Positions 44,759-54,762 of a stretch of DNA of 64,000 nucleotides are shown one piece after another (positions within the stretch are counted from its first letter, which is position 1; each line of letters starts with the position of its first letter). Under the pieces are notes generated by a model. That model ran no database searches and was not told the DNA's origin. It saw nothing but the letters and a program-made list of their open reading frames with translations. The position numbers and the translations under genes were made by a program. Where the stretch lies: NCBI RefSeq assembly GCF_001974875.1, contig NZ_MTQD01000005.1, positions 1 through 64,000 on the forward strand. Reading direction: 5' to 3'. This DNA is from Pseudoalteromonas sp. EB27 (GTDB taxonomy: Bacteria; Pseudomonadota; Gammaproteobacteria; Enterobacterales; Alteromonadaceae).

Positions 44759-45509
44759 AAAAATAAGTGCCCTGTTGTTATGTGCGGGCGCTTTACTTCC
44801 AACTAGCCTAATTGCAGGCGAATTGACCCAGTATCAAGCTAATTACGATATTTTACGCAAAGGTAAAAATCATGGTGAGGCTGTTCGTGAGCTCAAAAAA
44901 ACGGGCGATGATACTTATGAACTAACATACCACAGCAATATTGAGTGGATGATCTTTTCTGATTCTCGTGAAGAAACATCAGAGTTTACCTTTAAAGATG
45001 GTAAGGTTACCCCGCATCATTACAATATGATCCGCACCGGTACAGGCCCAGATAAAGATTATAAGATTGATTTTGATACGACAAATAAGGTAGTGACTAG
45101 CAGCGCTAGCGAATACCCACTAAAATGCGAATGGACTGATGAATTTCAGGATGCTATTTCGTACCAAGTGCAAGTCCGCGAAGGATTGAAAAAAGGTGAA
45201 ACGAGCTTTTCATTTCCGCTTATAGACAAAAAAGGTAATCGCCGCGACTACAACTTTGAAGTATCTGGCACCGAGATGATTTCGTTGCCTATTGGTAATG
45301 TAGAAGCCATTAAAGTAAAACGTTTATACGATAACGATAAACGCCAAGCGATTGCGTGGTTTGCGCCAGAAATGGATTACATGCTGGTACGTATGTGGAA
45401 AGGCGAAAAAGGTATGGAGCAGTTTGAAGTTCAAATGAATTCATTTACTGTTACTGCACCTACAGCTGTTGCGCCTGCTACAGCACAACAACCTCAAGAA
45501 GCTAACTAG
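44703..45509 (+). CDS. DUF3108 domain periplasmic protein
   Basis: 268-residue protein. A signal peptide core (KKISALLLCAGALLPTSLIAG) is preceded by an unusually long n-region of ~18 residues. The mature part fits DUF3108 (YQANYDILRKGKNHGEAVREL; YEYHSN-like YELTYHSNIEWMIFSD; DYML ending with a Lys/Glu-rich strand). The family is exported and of unknown function, often next to purN in gammaproteobacteria. ATG 44703 overlaps purN by 56 nt; an upstream ATG at 44673 is also possible. If the true start is a non-ATG codon nearer the signal core (for example TTG at ~44712), the n-region would be more normal. Confidence 0.83.
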   Translation: MQFLTKNNFLHTARTTHNKKISALLLCAGALLPTSLIAGELTQYQANYDILRKGKNHGEAVRELKKTGDDTYELTYHSNIEWMIFSDSREETSEFTFKDGKVTPHHYNMIRTGTGPDKDYKIDFDTTNKVVTSSASEYPLKCEWTDEFQDAISYQVQVREGLKKGETSFSFPLIDKKGNRRDYNFEVSGTEMISLPIGNVEAIKVKRLYDNDKRQAIAWFAPEMDYMLVRMWKGEKGMEQFEVQMNSFTVTAPTAVAPATAQQPQEAN

Positions 45510-45541
45510 CTTTTAAATAAATCAGTAATAAAATAGGTGGG

Positions 45542-46306
45542 CTAAATTAGCTCACCCATCTTAAACAATGCAAATTCTCCCGGCTCCATTTTTTGCCAAC
45601 GCTCATCGTTAGTTAATGGCCTTGTTGTTATTACCGTCACTACATCGTTTGGTGTGGTCTCTTGTTGAAAATCAACCACCATGTCGGCATCAATCAACGT
45701 TGCTTTACCAAATGGCGCACGGCGCGTTATGTAATGTAAGTTATTAGTGCAATACGCTAAAACAAACACCCCGTCGGTCAATAACATATTAAACACCCCT
45801 TTTTCACGCAACGTATGCGACAACTTAGCAGCGTATCTAAAAACCGACGCCATATTACTTGGACGCTTTGGGTATTTTTCGCGAATTTTATCAAGTAACC
45901 AACAAAAAGCGAGTTCACTATCGGTGTTACCCACTGGGCGATAGTACTCTGTTTTTAAATCATGATAATTAGATAACTGCCCGTTATGAGCGTAAGTGAT
46001 TTCACGCCCCCATAACTCTCGCGTAAAAGGATGAGTATTTTCAAGACATACTCGCCCACGGTTACCTTGGCGAATATGGCTAATAACCGAGACACTTTTA
46101 ATTGGGTATGCTTTAACGAGCTTTGCAATTTCAGATTGATAACTCGGCTCAGGATCTTTAAAGGTTCTACAACCTTTACCTTCGTAAAACGTAATGCCCC
46201 ACCCGTCTTTATGTGGTCCCGTGTTTCCGCCACGCTCTAAAAGGCCTGAAAAACTAAAACAAATATCGGTAGGCACATTGGCTGACATGCCAAGTAATTC
46301 ACACAT
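45542..46306 (-). CDS. yafJ: Class II glutamine amidotransferase (YafJ-like)
   Basis: 254-residue protein with an N-terminal Cys2 nucleophile (MCELLGMSANVP), oxyanion/Asn residues in THPFTRELWG and AHNGQL (~98), and GNTDSE (~120), all from the class II (Ntn) glutaminase fold. Closest to E. coli YafJ (255). No synthase domain is attached, so its acceptor is unknown. It is divergent from fadE, the neighbour of yafJ in E. coli (there gmhA lies between). SD AAAGGTT precedes the ATG. Confidence 0.9.
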   Translation of the reverse strand: MCELLGMSANVPTDICFSFSGLLERGGNTGPHKDGWGITFYEGKGCRTFKDPEPSYQSEIAKLVKAYPIKSVSVISHIRQGNRGRVCLENTHPFTRELWGREITYAHNGQLSNYHDLKTEYYRPVGNTDSELAFCWLLDKIREKYPKRPSNMASVFRYAAKLSHTLREKGVFNMLLTDGVFVLAYCTNNLHYITRRAPFGKATLIDADMVVDFQQETTPNDVVTVITTRPLTNDERWQKMEPGEFALFKMGELI

Positions 46307-46566
46307 TAATAAAATAACCTTTAAAAACCATACATTAAAATAAATAGCGTTATATTTGTGTATTAAGCGTACACTAATTTGCAGCCCGCTATAACGGCTA
46401 TACTTACTTAAAAAATGTCATTTTGCTATTAGATTTATTTATTTTTACGTTAACACTACTTACGGTTAATGCTTTGACTATACGATAGTTATTGTGCGTT
46501 CCTCTGTCGGGTAATTAAATATCGTATTTAAGTTACTTTCTACTACAATTTAACATCGTTATGTAC
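46307..46566. other. Divergent region upstream of yafJ and fadE
   Basis: About 260 bp with no gene seen. The fadE promoter and FadR-like operator follow and are listed separately. The yafJ promoter must lie here, but no clear boxes stand out. Confidence 0.5.
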
Positions 46567-46595
46567 TTGAAAATTACTCTTACTAGCGCTACTCT
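46567..46595 (+). promoter_or_regulatory. fadE promoter
   Basis: -35 TTGAAA (46567-46572), 17-bp spacer, -10 TACTCT (46590-46595), 36 nt before the ATG. Transcription would start near 46602, inside the FadR-like operator. Confidence 0.65.
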
Positions 46596-46600
46596 AAGTG

Positions 46601-46617
46601 AGGTGGTCTGACCTCTA
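46601..46617 (+). promoter_or_regulatory. FadR-type operator over the fadE start site
   Basis: AGGTGGTCTGACCTCTA shares 14 of 17 positions, by eye, with the E. coli fadL FadR site and contains the TGGTC-n-GACC core. Its position over the transcription start fits repression that long-chain acyl-CoA would relieve. Confidence 0.7.
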
Positions 46618-46630
46618 TTAAGGAATAAAA

Positions 46631-49087
46631 ATGACACTCATATTTACACTGGTTCTAATCGCGTTGCTTTGCACTGCGGTTTACCACAGAGCAAGTTGGA
46701 ACACAGCACTTGGTGTTTCGGCTATAACTTTATTAATTGGTACCTTTGCGGGTGCTTTTGGTTTAATTAGCTGGTTGATCTTTTTGATCATCGCGGTTCC
46801 TCTTTCTGTTACTGGCATTCGTCAGCAATATATCATCAAGCCAATTTTTGCTACGTTTAAAAAAGTAACGCCAAGCATGTCTGATACTGAAAAATCAGCT
46901 ATTGATGCCGGTACGACGTGGTGGGAAGCTGACTTATTTTGCGGTAACCCTGATTGGAAAAAACTTCACCAATATCCAGTTCCTAAACTTACTATTGAAG
47001 AGCAAGCCTTTGTAGATGGCCCTGTTGAAGTAGTATGCAGCATGTTGGACGATTGGGAAGCAACGCATGAACTAACCGACCTTCCTCAAGATGTATGGCA
47101 ATATCTAAAAGATAATAAATTCTTTGCCATGATCATCAAAAAAGAATACGGCGGTTTAGAGTTTTCTGCATTTGCACAGTCATGTGTACTTCAAAAGCTA
47201 ACAAGTAAATCAACATTGCTTTCGTCAATTGTTGGTGTACCAAACTCTTTAGGCCCTGGTGAATTATTACAGCACTATGGTACGAAAGAGCAAAAAGATC
47301 ATTACTTACCGCGCTTAGCGAGCGGTCAAGAAATTCCATGTTTTGCATTAACGTCGCCAGAAGCGGGTTCTGATGCAAGCTCAATTCCAGACTACGGTGT
47401 AGTGTGTAAAGGGCAATGGAATGGCGAAGAGGTTGTGGGTGTTAGTTTAACGTGGAATAAGCGTTACATTACACTTGCCCCAGTTGCTACGGTACTTGGA
47501 CTTGCGTTTAAATTACAAGATCCAGATGGCTTAATTGGCGACAATAAAGAGCCAGGCATTACCTGTGCACTTATTCCAACGGATACTCCTGGAGTTGAAA
47601 TTGGTCGTCGACATTTCCCGCTTAACGTACCATTTCAAAATGGTCCTACTCGCGGTAAAGACATTTTTGTACCACTTGATTACATTATTGGTGGTCCAGA
47701 TATGGCTGGTCAAGGCTGGCGCATGTTGGTTGAATGTTTATCGGTTGGTCGTGCAATTACGTTACCGTCAAACTCTGCCGGTGGCATTAAAATGATTGCT
47801 ATTGCGACAGGTGCTTATAGCCGAATTCGTCGTCAGTTCCGTTTACCTATTGGTAAAATGGAAGGTGTTGAAGAGTCACTAGCAAAACTTGCTGGTTACG
47901 CTTACAGCTCTGATGCTGCGGTTAGTATGTCTACAGGTGCGGTTGATTTAGGCGAAAAGCCATCGGTTGTTTCTGCCATTATTAAATACCACCTGACAGA
48001 GCAAATGCGTGATGCAACTATTCATGCAATGGATGTACTTGGCGGTAAGGGCATCATGCTTGGGCCAAATAACTATTTAGGTCGTGGCTATCAAGGTGCA
48101 CCTATTGCCATTACCGTTGAAGGTGCAAACATCTTGACCCGTAATATGATTATTTATGGTCAGGGTGCGATTCGCTGTCATCCATTTGTACTTACCGAGC
48201 TTGGTGCGTGCGAAATTGAAGACCGCGAAGAGGCGCTTAACGTATTTGATAAAGCGCTAATGGGTCACATTGGTTTTACTATGTCGAACCTTGTACGTAC
48301 TAAGTGGCTTGCTCTTACCGGCGCTCGTTTTACAAGTGTGCCGTACAACGACGAAACCGCTGAATTTTACCGTATAGCGTCACGCTTTAGTGCATCACTT
48401 GCACTTATGTCTGACATTAGCATGGCAGTATTTGGTGGCTCACTAAAACGTAAAGAACGTATTTCAGCACGTTTAGGTGATTTACTTAGTTACCTATACT
48501 TAGTATCTGCAACGCTTAAGCGTTACAACGATGAAGGCCGTAAAAAAGAAGATTTTGCTCTAGTAAAATGGAGTTGCCAAGATCACCTTTACCATTGCCA
48601 ACGTGCACTTGCTGATTTAATTAATAACATGCCTTCGGCTCCACTACGCGCCGTGTTAAAAGTATTGTTATTCCCGTTTGGTCGCCCGGTTCGTAAGCCA
48701 ACTGACCAACTTGAGCATAAACTTGCACAGCTACTACAAGTACCTAGTGAAACGCGTAACCGTTTAGCAAGCTATGTATACTTAACAAATGAGCCGCTTA
48801 ACCTTGTAGGTCGTCAAGAGCAAACGCTTAAAGACGTCCTTGATGTTGAGCCATTATTTGAAAGAGTATGTAAAGAAAAAGGCCTTAAACTGCCATTCTT
48901 CCAGCTTGATAAAGTAGCGCAAATGGGGCTTGAAGCAGGCATTTTAAGCCAAGCAGAGGCTGACAAGCTAGCTGCTGTTGAGCAATCTCGTTTAGATGTT
49001 ATTAACGTTGATGACTTTGACCCGGCTGATTTACTTGCAGGCAAAGCCGCGCGTAATAGCGTTAAAAAAGAAGCTAATGCCGCTTAA
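46631..49087 (+). CDS. fadE: Acyl-CoA dehydrogenase FadE
   Basis: 818-residue FAD enzyme (E. coli FadE 814) for the first step of beta-oxidation. A long hydrophobic N-terminus (two or three helices, ~1-75) anchors it to the membrane. [13 protein letters not shown] (~240) is the FAD/substrate loop, and [13 protein letters not shown] (~490) holds the catalytic Glu. The C-terminal extension (~560-800) is the DUF1974-type FadE domain. It is divergent from yafJ, as in the E. coli yafJ-gmhA-fadE arrangement, which supports orthology to fadE. The second copy at 11798 is the more divergent paralog. SD TTAAGGAAT before the ATG. Confidence 0.96.
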   Translation: MTLIFTLVLIALLCTAVYHRASWNTALGVSAITLLIGTFAGAFGLISWLIFLIIAVPLSVTGIRQQYIIKPIFATFKKVTPSMSDTEKSAIDAGTTWWEADLFCGNPDWKKLHQYPVPKLTIEEQAFVDGPVEVVCSMLDDWEATHELTDLPQDVWQYLKDNKFFAMIIKKEYGGLEFSAFAQSCVLQKLTSKSTLLSSIVGVPNSLGPGELLQHYGTKEQKDHYLPRLASGQEIPCFALTSPEAGSDASSIPDYGVVCKGQWNGEEVVGVSLTWNKRYITLAPVATVLGLAFKLQDPDGLIGDNKEPGITCALIPTDTPGVEIGRRHFPLNVPFQNGPTRGKDIFVPLDYIIGGPDMAGQGWRMLVECLSVGRAITLPSNSAGGIKMIAIATGAYSRIRRQFRLPIGKMEGVEESLAKLAGYAYSSDAAVSMSTGAVDLGEKPSVVSAIIKYHLTEQMRDATIHAMDVLGGKGIMLGPNNYLGRGYQGAPIAITVEGANILTRNMIIYGQGAIRCHPFVLTELGACEIEDREEALNVFDKALMGHIGFTMSNLVRTKWLALTGARFTSVPYNDETAEFYRIASRFSASLALMSDISMAVFGGSLKRKERISARLGDLLSYLYLVSATLKRYNDEGRKKEDFALVKWSCQDHLYHCQRALADLINNMPSAPLRAVLKVLLFPFGRPVRKPTDQLEHKLAQLLQVPSETRNRLASYVYLTNEPLNLVGRQEQTLKDVLDVEPLFERVCKEKGLKLPFFQLDKVAQMGLEAGILSQAEADKLAAVEQSRLDVINVDDFDPADLLAGKAARNSVKKEANAA

Positions 49088-49112
49088 TTAACTAAGTAAG
49101 CATTTGAATACT

Positions 49113-49143
49113 AAAAGCCAGCGCCTAATGCGCTGGCTTTTTT
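49113..49143 (+). terminator. Terminator of fadE
   Basis: AAAAGCCAGCG/CGCTGGCTTTT stem with T6. Confidence 0.92.
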
Positions 49144-49212
49144 GTGTAAAATAAATTTTTATATATCAAATCGCACATATCAAGCAATCAAATACTCGAC
49201 GATAAGTGTAAA

Positions 49213-50334
49213 TTAGCGCTTAGTTATCAATCGCTTCCATGCTAAAACTATGCCTGTATACACTAAAAAACATGCGAGCAATGATGCCAAACCAGCTAAT
49301 GTTTGCCCTAAAAAACCAAAGTATTCACCGGTATGTAAAAATCGAGATGTTCCCCATGCTTGATCGCCTCGCGTCCAATCCGATTTTTTTAACATTTTAA
49401 TTGCATCACCAGTGCGAGTATCTAAAAATAATGAATACGCATATTCTTGGCGATTCCCGATACTGGTATCAATATAAAAACGTGCTTCGTGTTTTTTGTC
49501 ACCTAATTCTAACCACATTGAATACCAATCAGCAGCACCATTATTAATTGCATGTACTTTAGCTTGTTGAAATAAAGTATCGTACAGTACTTCATCAGCC
49601 GATAAATCTAATACTGGTAGATGTTTTTCACGCTCCGGTACACTTTGTCCAAATGCGCCGTACAGTGCTTTATTTGCCCAATCAAAATGAAACAAAGTAG
49701 CCGTTAATGACAAAACGAGTAAAACCGGTAAACACCAAATTCCAAAAACTAAATGCCACTGCCTATTTCGATGATGTGATGATTTGTAACTCTTTGCTAG
49801 TAATAAATATCCTTTTAATGCAGAGCGGTTAAATCGCTTTGGTAACCACAGATAAGCACCCGATAGTAATAAAAAGATAAAAAATAGATTAGCGTAGCCA
49901 TTTATATTTTTACCAATCACCTGCGAAGCGCCATGCAGTAATAAATAACGATGTATATCAGTTACAACGTGAAAAAAGTCAGCCGCTAACCCCTCTCCTT
50001 CACGAAGCACGTCTCCTGTATAAGGGTGTAATAAGTAGCTATGCTTTCCAGCCCAGGCAGGAATGGCAGCCCCTTCTCGATTAACCCAACGAATATAAAT
50101 ATGTGATTGACTCGGATGCGATTTTCGCAAAATATCCACAACATCATCAGTCGATAGTCGCTGTTGAACATAGGTGTTATTTACAGTAAATCGCATTTCA
50201 TCTAGCTCAACAATCTGTCGTTCATAGGTTAATAGAAAACCCGTGAACGACATGCTAAAAATAAATAAACCGGCGATTAGACCTATAATTAAGTGGACCC
50301 AAAAGACCCACTTTTTAAACAATTTTAAGAACAT
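49213..50334 (-). CDS. PepSY-associated membrane protein
   Basis: 373-residue inner-membrane protein with four transmembrane helices (about 15-35, 145-165, 195-215, 335-355) and periplasmic PepSY-type segments (YVQQRLSTDDVVDIL, and SLFLDTRTGDAIKM). This is the PepSY_TM (PiuB/FsrB-like) class found next to siderophore receptors. It may reduce or process the imported iron chelate. Histidines in the helices (HLIIGLIAG, HRYLLLHG, HLVFGIW, HTGEYFG) could bind haem. It starts 18 nt after the TonB receptor gene, same operon. No cytoplasmic domain. Confidence 0.88.
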   Translation of the reverse strand: MFLKLFKKWVFWVHLIIGLIAGLFIFSMSFTGFLLTYERQIVELDEMRFTVNNTYVQQRLSTDDVVDILRKSHPSQSHIYIRWVNREGAAIPAWAGKHSYLLHPYTGDVLREGEGLAADFFHVVTDIHRYLLLHGASQVIGKNINGYANLFFIFLLLSGAYLWLPKRFNRSALKGYLLLAKSYKSSHHRNRQWHLVFGIWCLPVLLVLSLTATLFHFDWANKALYGAFGQSVPEREKHLPVLDLSADEVLYDTLFQQAKVHAINNGAADWYSMWLELGDKKHEARFYIDTSIGNRQEYAYSLFLDTRTGDAIKMLKKSDWTRGDQAWGTSRFLHTGEYFGFLGQTLAGLASLLACFLVYTGIVLAWKRLITKR

Positions 50335-50352
50335 AAAATAAGTTACTTATTC

Positions 50353-52398
50353 TTAAAACTGGTAGGAAATCGATAAGCGAATATCGCGCCCAGATTCGTA
50401 TGGACCAACAACAGTGCCAAATACTTCACTGTAATCACCCACACTTGAATGATCGATATATAACTCATTAAATAAATTAGTAACAGCAACATTAAATAAT
50501 AATGCATTCGTCACATTCCACTGCCCATATAAATCAACAGTGGTATAGCTTGGTTTATTTAGGGTATATAAAGAATCGGTCCAACCAAGGTCAACAGCTT
50601 GATGAAGAGTATCAATATCAAGCGAATCGACTTTAGTTACACTAAAACCAACCTTTGCATCAGTGTTAATGTCGTAATCAACGCCAGCAACCCATGTATT
50701 GCCTCTGCTATTCCCTAAACCGACAAACTCATAGCCATTAATATCAATTGCATCATAACTTACACTGTACAACCCATCACGTGGGTCAAGCTCTGTATCA
50801 GTAGCTGAAAATCCAATGAAGAAATCAAATGAATTTAAACGATATGCTAGGTCAAACTCAAATCCTTTAGTCTCTAACGTGCCTATATTGTTATAAACCG
50901 AGTTTCCTTCATACCCTTCAAATATCACATCATCTAAAGACGAATTATAAATACTTGCCTTAGCGGATAAATTTTCATTAGTGTACGTTATGGATGCTTC
51001 AATATTAGCTACGGTCTCAGGTACTAAACTTTCATCTGCTACTGGAATATCTGAACCGTCATATAAATATCCATCAATGGTAAAGCCATCACCTATTTGC
51101 TTACCACGCGCGGCTTCAGCATACCCAAGCCCTACTGTCCAAGCATCATTAATGTCGTATGCTAAACCGATATTAAAACTCAGTTCATTGTCATCTAAAC
51201 TCGATGCGCTTTCTGTAATTGCAGTGCCGTAATATTCATCTAATAAGATGTCTTGTTTAAACTTATAACTATCAAAACGCACCCCATAACTCAGTAAAAG
51301 TTGTGGAGTAATATCACTATAACCTTGTGCATAAACACCCAGTACACTGCCTTGTTCTGAATTTTCTTTTGCACCTGCTGCAGACCCACTCGATACTTCA
51401 TCATTTCTATAATCAACGCCATAAACAAATTTATGTTCATCAATAATACTTGTATTACGAATATCTAAGCCATATGTGTCAATGTCAGCAAGCCAAGCAA
51501 ATCGGCCGCCATTAAAAGATGATTCGGTTTTGTATGCTGTCGCCTCTAAATACAATAAGTTATTGTGAGAAAATATATAATTAGCAACGTAAGTCTCTCG
51601 CTCTGCTTCACTTGGATACAAAGCATCACCTTCTTGTACCGCCCAGTTAGGGCGTGCTGAAAAATCCCCTTCTTCGTCGCGTTTTTCAATACTTACCGAC
51701 AAATGATGATTATCTGCTAACTCACCACTGGCTTTAATAAACATCATATCTTGATCGGCGGCCGTACCATAAATAGTATCGCCATCACCATCTTCCATGT
51801 TCTCGCGATCCACAGTACTGAAATACCCTAGTACGCCCCATGTATCACTTAATTTACCGTATACACTGGTGCTTAAACGCGTACCGTCATTTGAAAAGTA
51901 ACTTGCTTTAACACGTCCACCAAATTGTTCACCTTGATTAAGTAAGTCTTGCGCGTCTTTAGTTTTAAAGCGGATAGAGCCGCCAATCGCACCAGGACCA
52001 CTTGTTGCTTCGCCGGCACCTGCTTGCACATCGATTTGTTGCAGTAGGTCTGGATCTATTGTTACACGACCAATATGATGAAATAACGTTGATGTTTGCT
52101 GTGCACCATCAACCGTTATATTTAATAAAGAATCTTCAACACCACGAATATAGATCTTTTGTGCAACGCCTACCGAGCCACCCACACTAACAGAAGGTGA
52201 ATGTCGAAAAATGTCAGCCAGATCACTTGCTTGATATTGTTCTATTTCTTCAGCTGTAATACTCAAATTAGTTGCAGAACCAACTACAGATATTTTTTCA
52301 ACAGACGCTGTATTTTTAGCAAGTTCTTGCGCGTATATAGGTGAACTAAATGATGCACAAATGGCACTCATTAGGGCTAATTTTTTCAAGGGGGACAT
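50353..52398 (-). CDS. TonB-dependent outer-membrane receptor, likely iron chelate uptake
   Basis: 681-residue outer-membrane protein. Signal peptide (cut near YAQ|E), TonB-box-like VEKISVVGS, then the plug domain (AEEIEQYQASDLADIFRH; IRGVEDSLLNITVDG; GPGAIGGSIRF) and a 22-strand barrel ending in Phe (RLSISYQF). The SPR-N-P-N-L-like block is diverged (AARGKQIG ... ESLVPETVAN). It belongs with siderophore/haem receptors rather than sugar receptors. A Fur-like box lies just upstream, and a PepSY protein follows. ATG 52398 sits almost on top of the ribosome site (AAGGA-ATG), so an in-frame TTG at 52389 could be the real start. Confidence 0.9.
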   Translation of the reverse strand: MSPLKKLALMSAICASFSSPIYAQELAKNTASVEKISVVGSATNLSITAEEIEQYQASDLADIFRHSPSVSVGGSVGVAQKIYIRGVEDSLLNITVDGAQQTSTLFHHIGRVTIDPDLLQQIDVQAGAGEATSGPGAIGGSIRFKTKDAQDLLNQGEQFGGRVKASYFSNDGTRLSTSVYGKLSDTWGVLGYFSTVDRENMEDGDGDTIYGTAADQDMMFIKASGELADNHHLSVSIEKRDEEGDFSARPNWAVQEGDALYPSEAERETYVANYIFSHNNLLYLEATAYKTESSFNGGRFAWLADIDTYGLDIRNTSIIDEHKFVYGVDYRNDEVSSGSAAGAKENSEQGSVLGVYAQGYSDITPQLLLSYGVRFDSYKFKQDILLDEYYGTAITESASSLDDNELSFNIGLAYDINDAWTVGLGYAEAARGKQIGDGFTIDGYLYDGSDIPVADESLVPETVANIEASITYTNENLSAKASIYNSSLDDVIFEGYEGNSVYNNIGTLETKGFEFDLAYRLNSFDFFIGFSATDTELDPRDGLYSVSYDAIDINGYEFVGLGNSRGNTWVAGVDYDINTDAKVGFSVTKVDSLDIDTLHQAVDLGWTDSLYTLNKPSYTTVDLYGQWNVTNALLFNVAVTNLFNELYIDHSSVGDYSEVFGTVVGPYESGRDIRLSISYQF

Positions 52399-52416
52399 TC
52401 CTTCTCAATTACAAAT

Positions 52417-52435
52417 AAGAAGAATTATCATTTTC
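52417..52435 (-). promoter_or_regulatory. Fur box before the TonB receptor gene
   Basis: The minus strand reads GAAAATGATAATTCTTCTT, matching 14 of 19 positions of the Fur consensus GATAATGATAATCATTATC. It is 18 bp upstream of the receptor ATG. Confidence 0.7.
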
Positions 52436-52542
52436 TTTTAATGAAAAGTATAGCAACTTTACATTTGTTACATTTAGGAAATATACAAAGACGCGTTAGG
52501 TGCAATCTACTTTAGTTGCCTAAAAACATGTAAGTAAAGGCG

Positions 52543-52568
52543 TGAGCAAGACGAGAAAGCGTTGCTCA
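52543..52568. terminator. Hairpin after the kinase gene
   Basis: TGAGCAA/TTGCTCA arms around a 12-nt loop, located ~30 nt after the kinase stop on the minus strand. The T-run occurs only on the plus strand, so read-through into the receptor gene is possible. Confidence 0.45.
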
Positions 52569-52599
52569 GTTTTTACAAGCACACAATATGAAATGTAAT

Positions 52600-53958
52600 T
52601 TATACACCTTTAGGAACCGTTACAGTCATTACTAAACCACCTGCAGTATCATTTTTAGCAAATACTGTTGCAGCAATCGCATGTAATTGCCTTTGTGCTA
52701 AAGCAAGCCCTAAACCAAAGCTATCACTGTTGCATGAGCGAGCTGAATCAATCCGGAAAAAAGGTCTAAAAATAGTATTTAAATGCTCTTTAGGTACTCC
52801 TGGACCTTGATCTGCAATAATAATTTGATATTCATGTTTATAATCAATGAGGCTAATCCGTACTTTTTTATTAATGGGTGTGTAACGTAGTGCATTTCTA
52901 AGTATATTCTCCAGTGCTTGACCTAATGCTCTGTGATTACTGTTTTCAATATGGGCTTGATTAGGTAAGTCAGCAGAAATCAGTTTATCTGGATATTCAA
53001 AACGCCCATCTTCAATGAGGATTTCGAGTAAATCGACTAAATCCAAAGATTCAATGCGCAACTGAGGTGACTCGTTATCTAACCAAGATAAAGTAAGCGT
53101 GTCATCTACTAACTTACGGATGTGCTGTGACTCTTTGTGAATACGCTCTAATTTGATTTGCGTGTCTTCTACACCCTTTTCTCTGTGAGTGAGTAAATTG
53201 TCAGTTGCTATATCTAAGCGTGTTAAAGGTGTTCTCAACTCGTGAGACAGATCAGTTAGTAATACACGTTGATGCATAATCTGATCACTGATCCGCTCTG
53301 CCATTAAATCAAATGTTTCAGCTAACTGGGATAGTTCATCATTGCGTGAGCCCAGCTGCTCTCGAACTCTGACACTAAAGTCTCCTTTGCTAAATGCCCT
53401 ACTTGCTAAGTCGAGTTCTTTAATAGGATGCATAATATGGCGATATAACACAATAGATAAACACACCAATATCAGCATTGGCAATAAAACTTGTAACGAC
53501 AAACGTGTTAAATTCCAAAGTGATCCTGGGCGCATTCTTTGCGGCAACTGCACAACAAGGCTAGTTGCACCATCTTTAAAGGGTAATTGCATAACGGGGG
53601 CATGCTCAAAATACAGATGGATTTTCCAATCAATACTTCGCCCCAAGTTATACCCTGTATACTCATGACGATGAGAGCGATTACCTGCTAACTCAACCAC
53701 ATTGGCTTTAGCAATTACAGCCCAAATATTTTCTTGTTGTTGTAAATCATCAACCCAACGCTCAAGTTCGCTCATATCACCTTGATCAAATACAACCTCA
53801 GCCTTTTTTTGCCAATTAATTAACTCTTCTCGGCTTGAGTCACTTAGCATGCTCATATCATTTTCAAAATGATTAACCGCGACATTAATTAAATAAAACA
53901 TCGCAACAACACCAGTACCAATAATTAAGCACAGCTTCCAAAATAAACGTCGTGTCAT
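52600..53958 (-). CDS. Sensor histidine kinase next to the iron receptor
   Basis: 452-residue membrane kinase. Helices at ~9-27 and ~155-178 enclose a periplasmic domain (~130 residues, with ENIWAVIAK and DWKIHLYFEH). HAMP, H-box SHELRTPLTR (~242), N-box NILRNALRYT (~350), G1 ADQGPGVP and G2 FGLGLALAQ. The order and genomic pairing recall PfeS/PirS, which sense ferric-enterobactin-type ligands next to their receptor gene; this is an inference, as the sensor domain is not conserved. It overlaps the regulator by ATGA. Confidence 0.85.
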   Translation of the reverse strand: MTRRLFWKLCLIIGTGVVAMFYLINVAVNHFENDMSMLSDSSREELINWQKKAEVVFDQGDMSELERWVDDLQQQENIWAVIAKANVVELAGNRSHRHEYTGYNLGRSIDWKIHLYFEHAPVMQLPFKDGATSLVVQLPQRMRPGSLWNLTRLSLQVLLPMLILVCLSIVLYRHIMHPIKELDLASRAFSKGDFSVRVREQLGSRNDELSQLAETFDLMAERISDQIMHQRVLLTDLSHELRTPLTRLDIATDNLLTHREKGVEDTQIKLERIHKESQHIRKLVDDTLTLSWLDNESPQLRIESLDLVDLLEILIEDGRFEYPDKLISADLPNQAHIENSNHRALGQALENILRNALRYTPINKKVRISLIDYKHEYQIIIADQGPGVPKEHLNTIFRPFFRIDSARSCNSDSFGLGLALAQRQLHAIAATVFAKNDTAGGLVMTVTVPKGV

Positions 53959-54668
53959 TTAATACAGTACCCTTGCCCATGCACAGTGTGTAAACGGCTG
54001 CCATCCCAGCCGGCGTTATTTAATTTTTTTCGTATACGACTCATATGCATATCTAAACTACGATCGTACTGACTGAAACGCTTGTTAAGCGCCGCTTGAT
54101 ATAAAAAAGGTTTTAACAGTATTTGTTCTTGGTTTTTCACTAAAATTTGCAGCAAGGCAAACTCAATAGGCGTAAAAGCTAATAGCTCACAATGCAGAAA
54201 AACCTGCTGGCGTAGGCTATCTATTTCAAGTCCATCAATATTAGCAATGTAAGGGGTATTTGTGTCTTGTTTAAAAACGCGCCTTAGTACTGAATCTACG
54301 CGTAGTAATAATTCTTGGCCATTAAACGGTTTTGCTAAATAATCATCTGCACCGGCTGATAAACCTAAAATACGCTCTTCTTCAGCATGTTTTGCCGATA
54401 CAATTATTACAGGGGTGTTATTACAACTACGTAAAATATTAAGTACTGCTAAACCGTCTTTTCCCGGCAACATAACATCTAATAAAATAAGACTAAAACG
54501 TTGAGCAACCGCTAAATCAAGCGCTTGATCACCATCAAAACACTGTGTAACAGAGTACCCTTGGTTAGCTAGTAATTCAGTAATTTGATCATTAAGTAAT
54601 GTATCGTCTTCAACAACTAAAATATCAAAATCAAATTTGTTGCGTTGATAGCCCTGTGGTGCAGACAT
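53955..54668 (-). CDS. OmpR-family response regulator next to the iron receptor
   Basis: 237-residue regulator with an extra ~10 N-terminal residues. The receiver has acidic residues in VVEDD (~19-22) and phosphosite D64 (LILLDVMLPGKDG). The winged helix (FTPIEFALLQILVKN ... RSLDMHMSRIRKKL) is OmpR/PhoB type. First gene of the regulator-kinase operon; the TonB receptor and PepSY genes follow on the same strand. A Fur-like box lies in its promoter. Iron-starvation control plus ligand-specific activation would be a PfeR-like scheme (inference). Confidence 0.88.
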   Translation of the reverse strand: MSAPQGYQRNKFDFDILVVEDDTLLNDQITELLANQGYSVTQCFDGDQALDLAVAQRFSLILLDVMLPGKDGLAVLNILRSCNNTPVIIVSAKHAEEERILGLSAGADDYLAKPFNGQELLLRVDSVLRRVFKQDTNTPYIANIDGLEIDSLRQQVFLHCELLAFTPIEFALLQILVKNQEQILLKPFLYQAALNKRFSQYDRSLDMHMSRIRKKLNNAGWDGSRLHTVHGQGYCIK

Positions 54669-54706
54669 AGAAAACCATAATTTTTATAGTATTAAAACAA
54701 ATTAAA

Positions 54707-54725
54707 GCAAATGATAATACAAATC
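54707..54725 (-). promoter_or_regulatory. Fur-like box before the regulator gene
   Basis: GCAAATGATAATACAAATC (read on the plus strand) matches about 13 of 19 positions of the Fur consensus, keeping the AATGATAAT core. It is ~40 bp upstream of the regulator ATG. Confidence 0.55.
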
Positions 54726-54762
54726 AATATCAAAAACGGTGCGCAGGAAAAAAGTTAACTAT

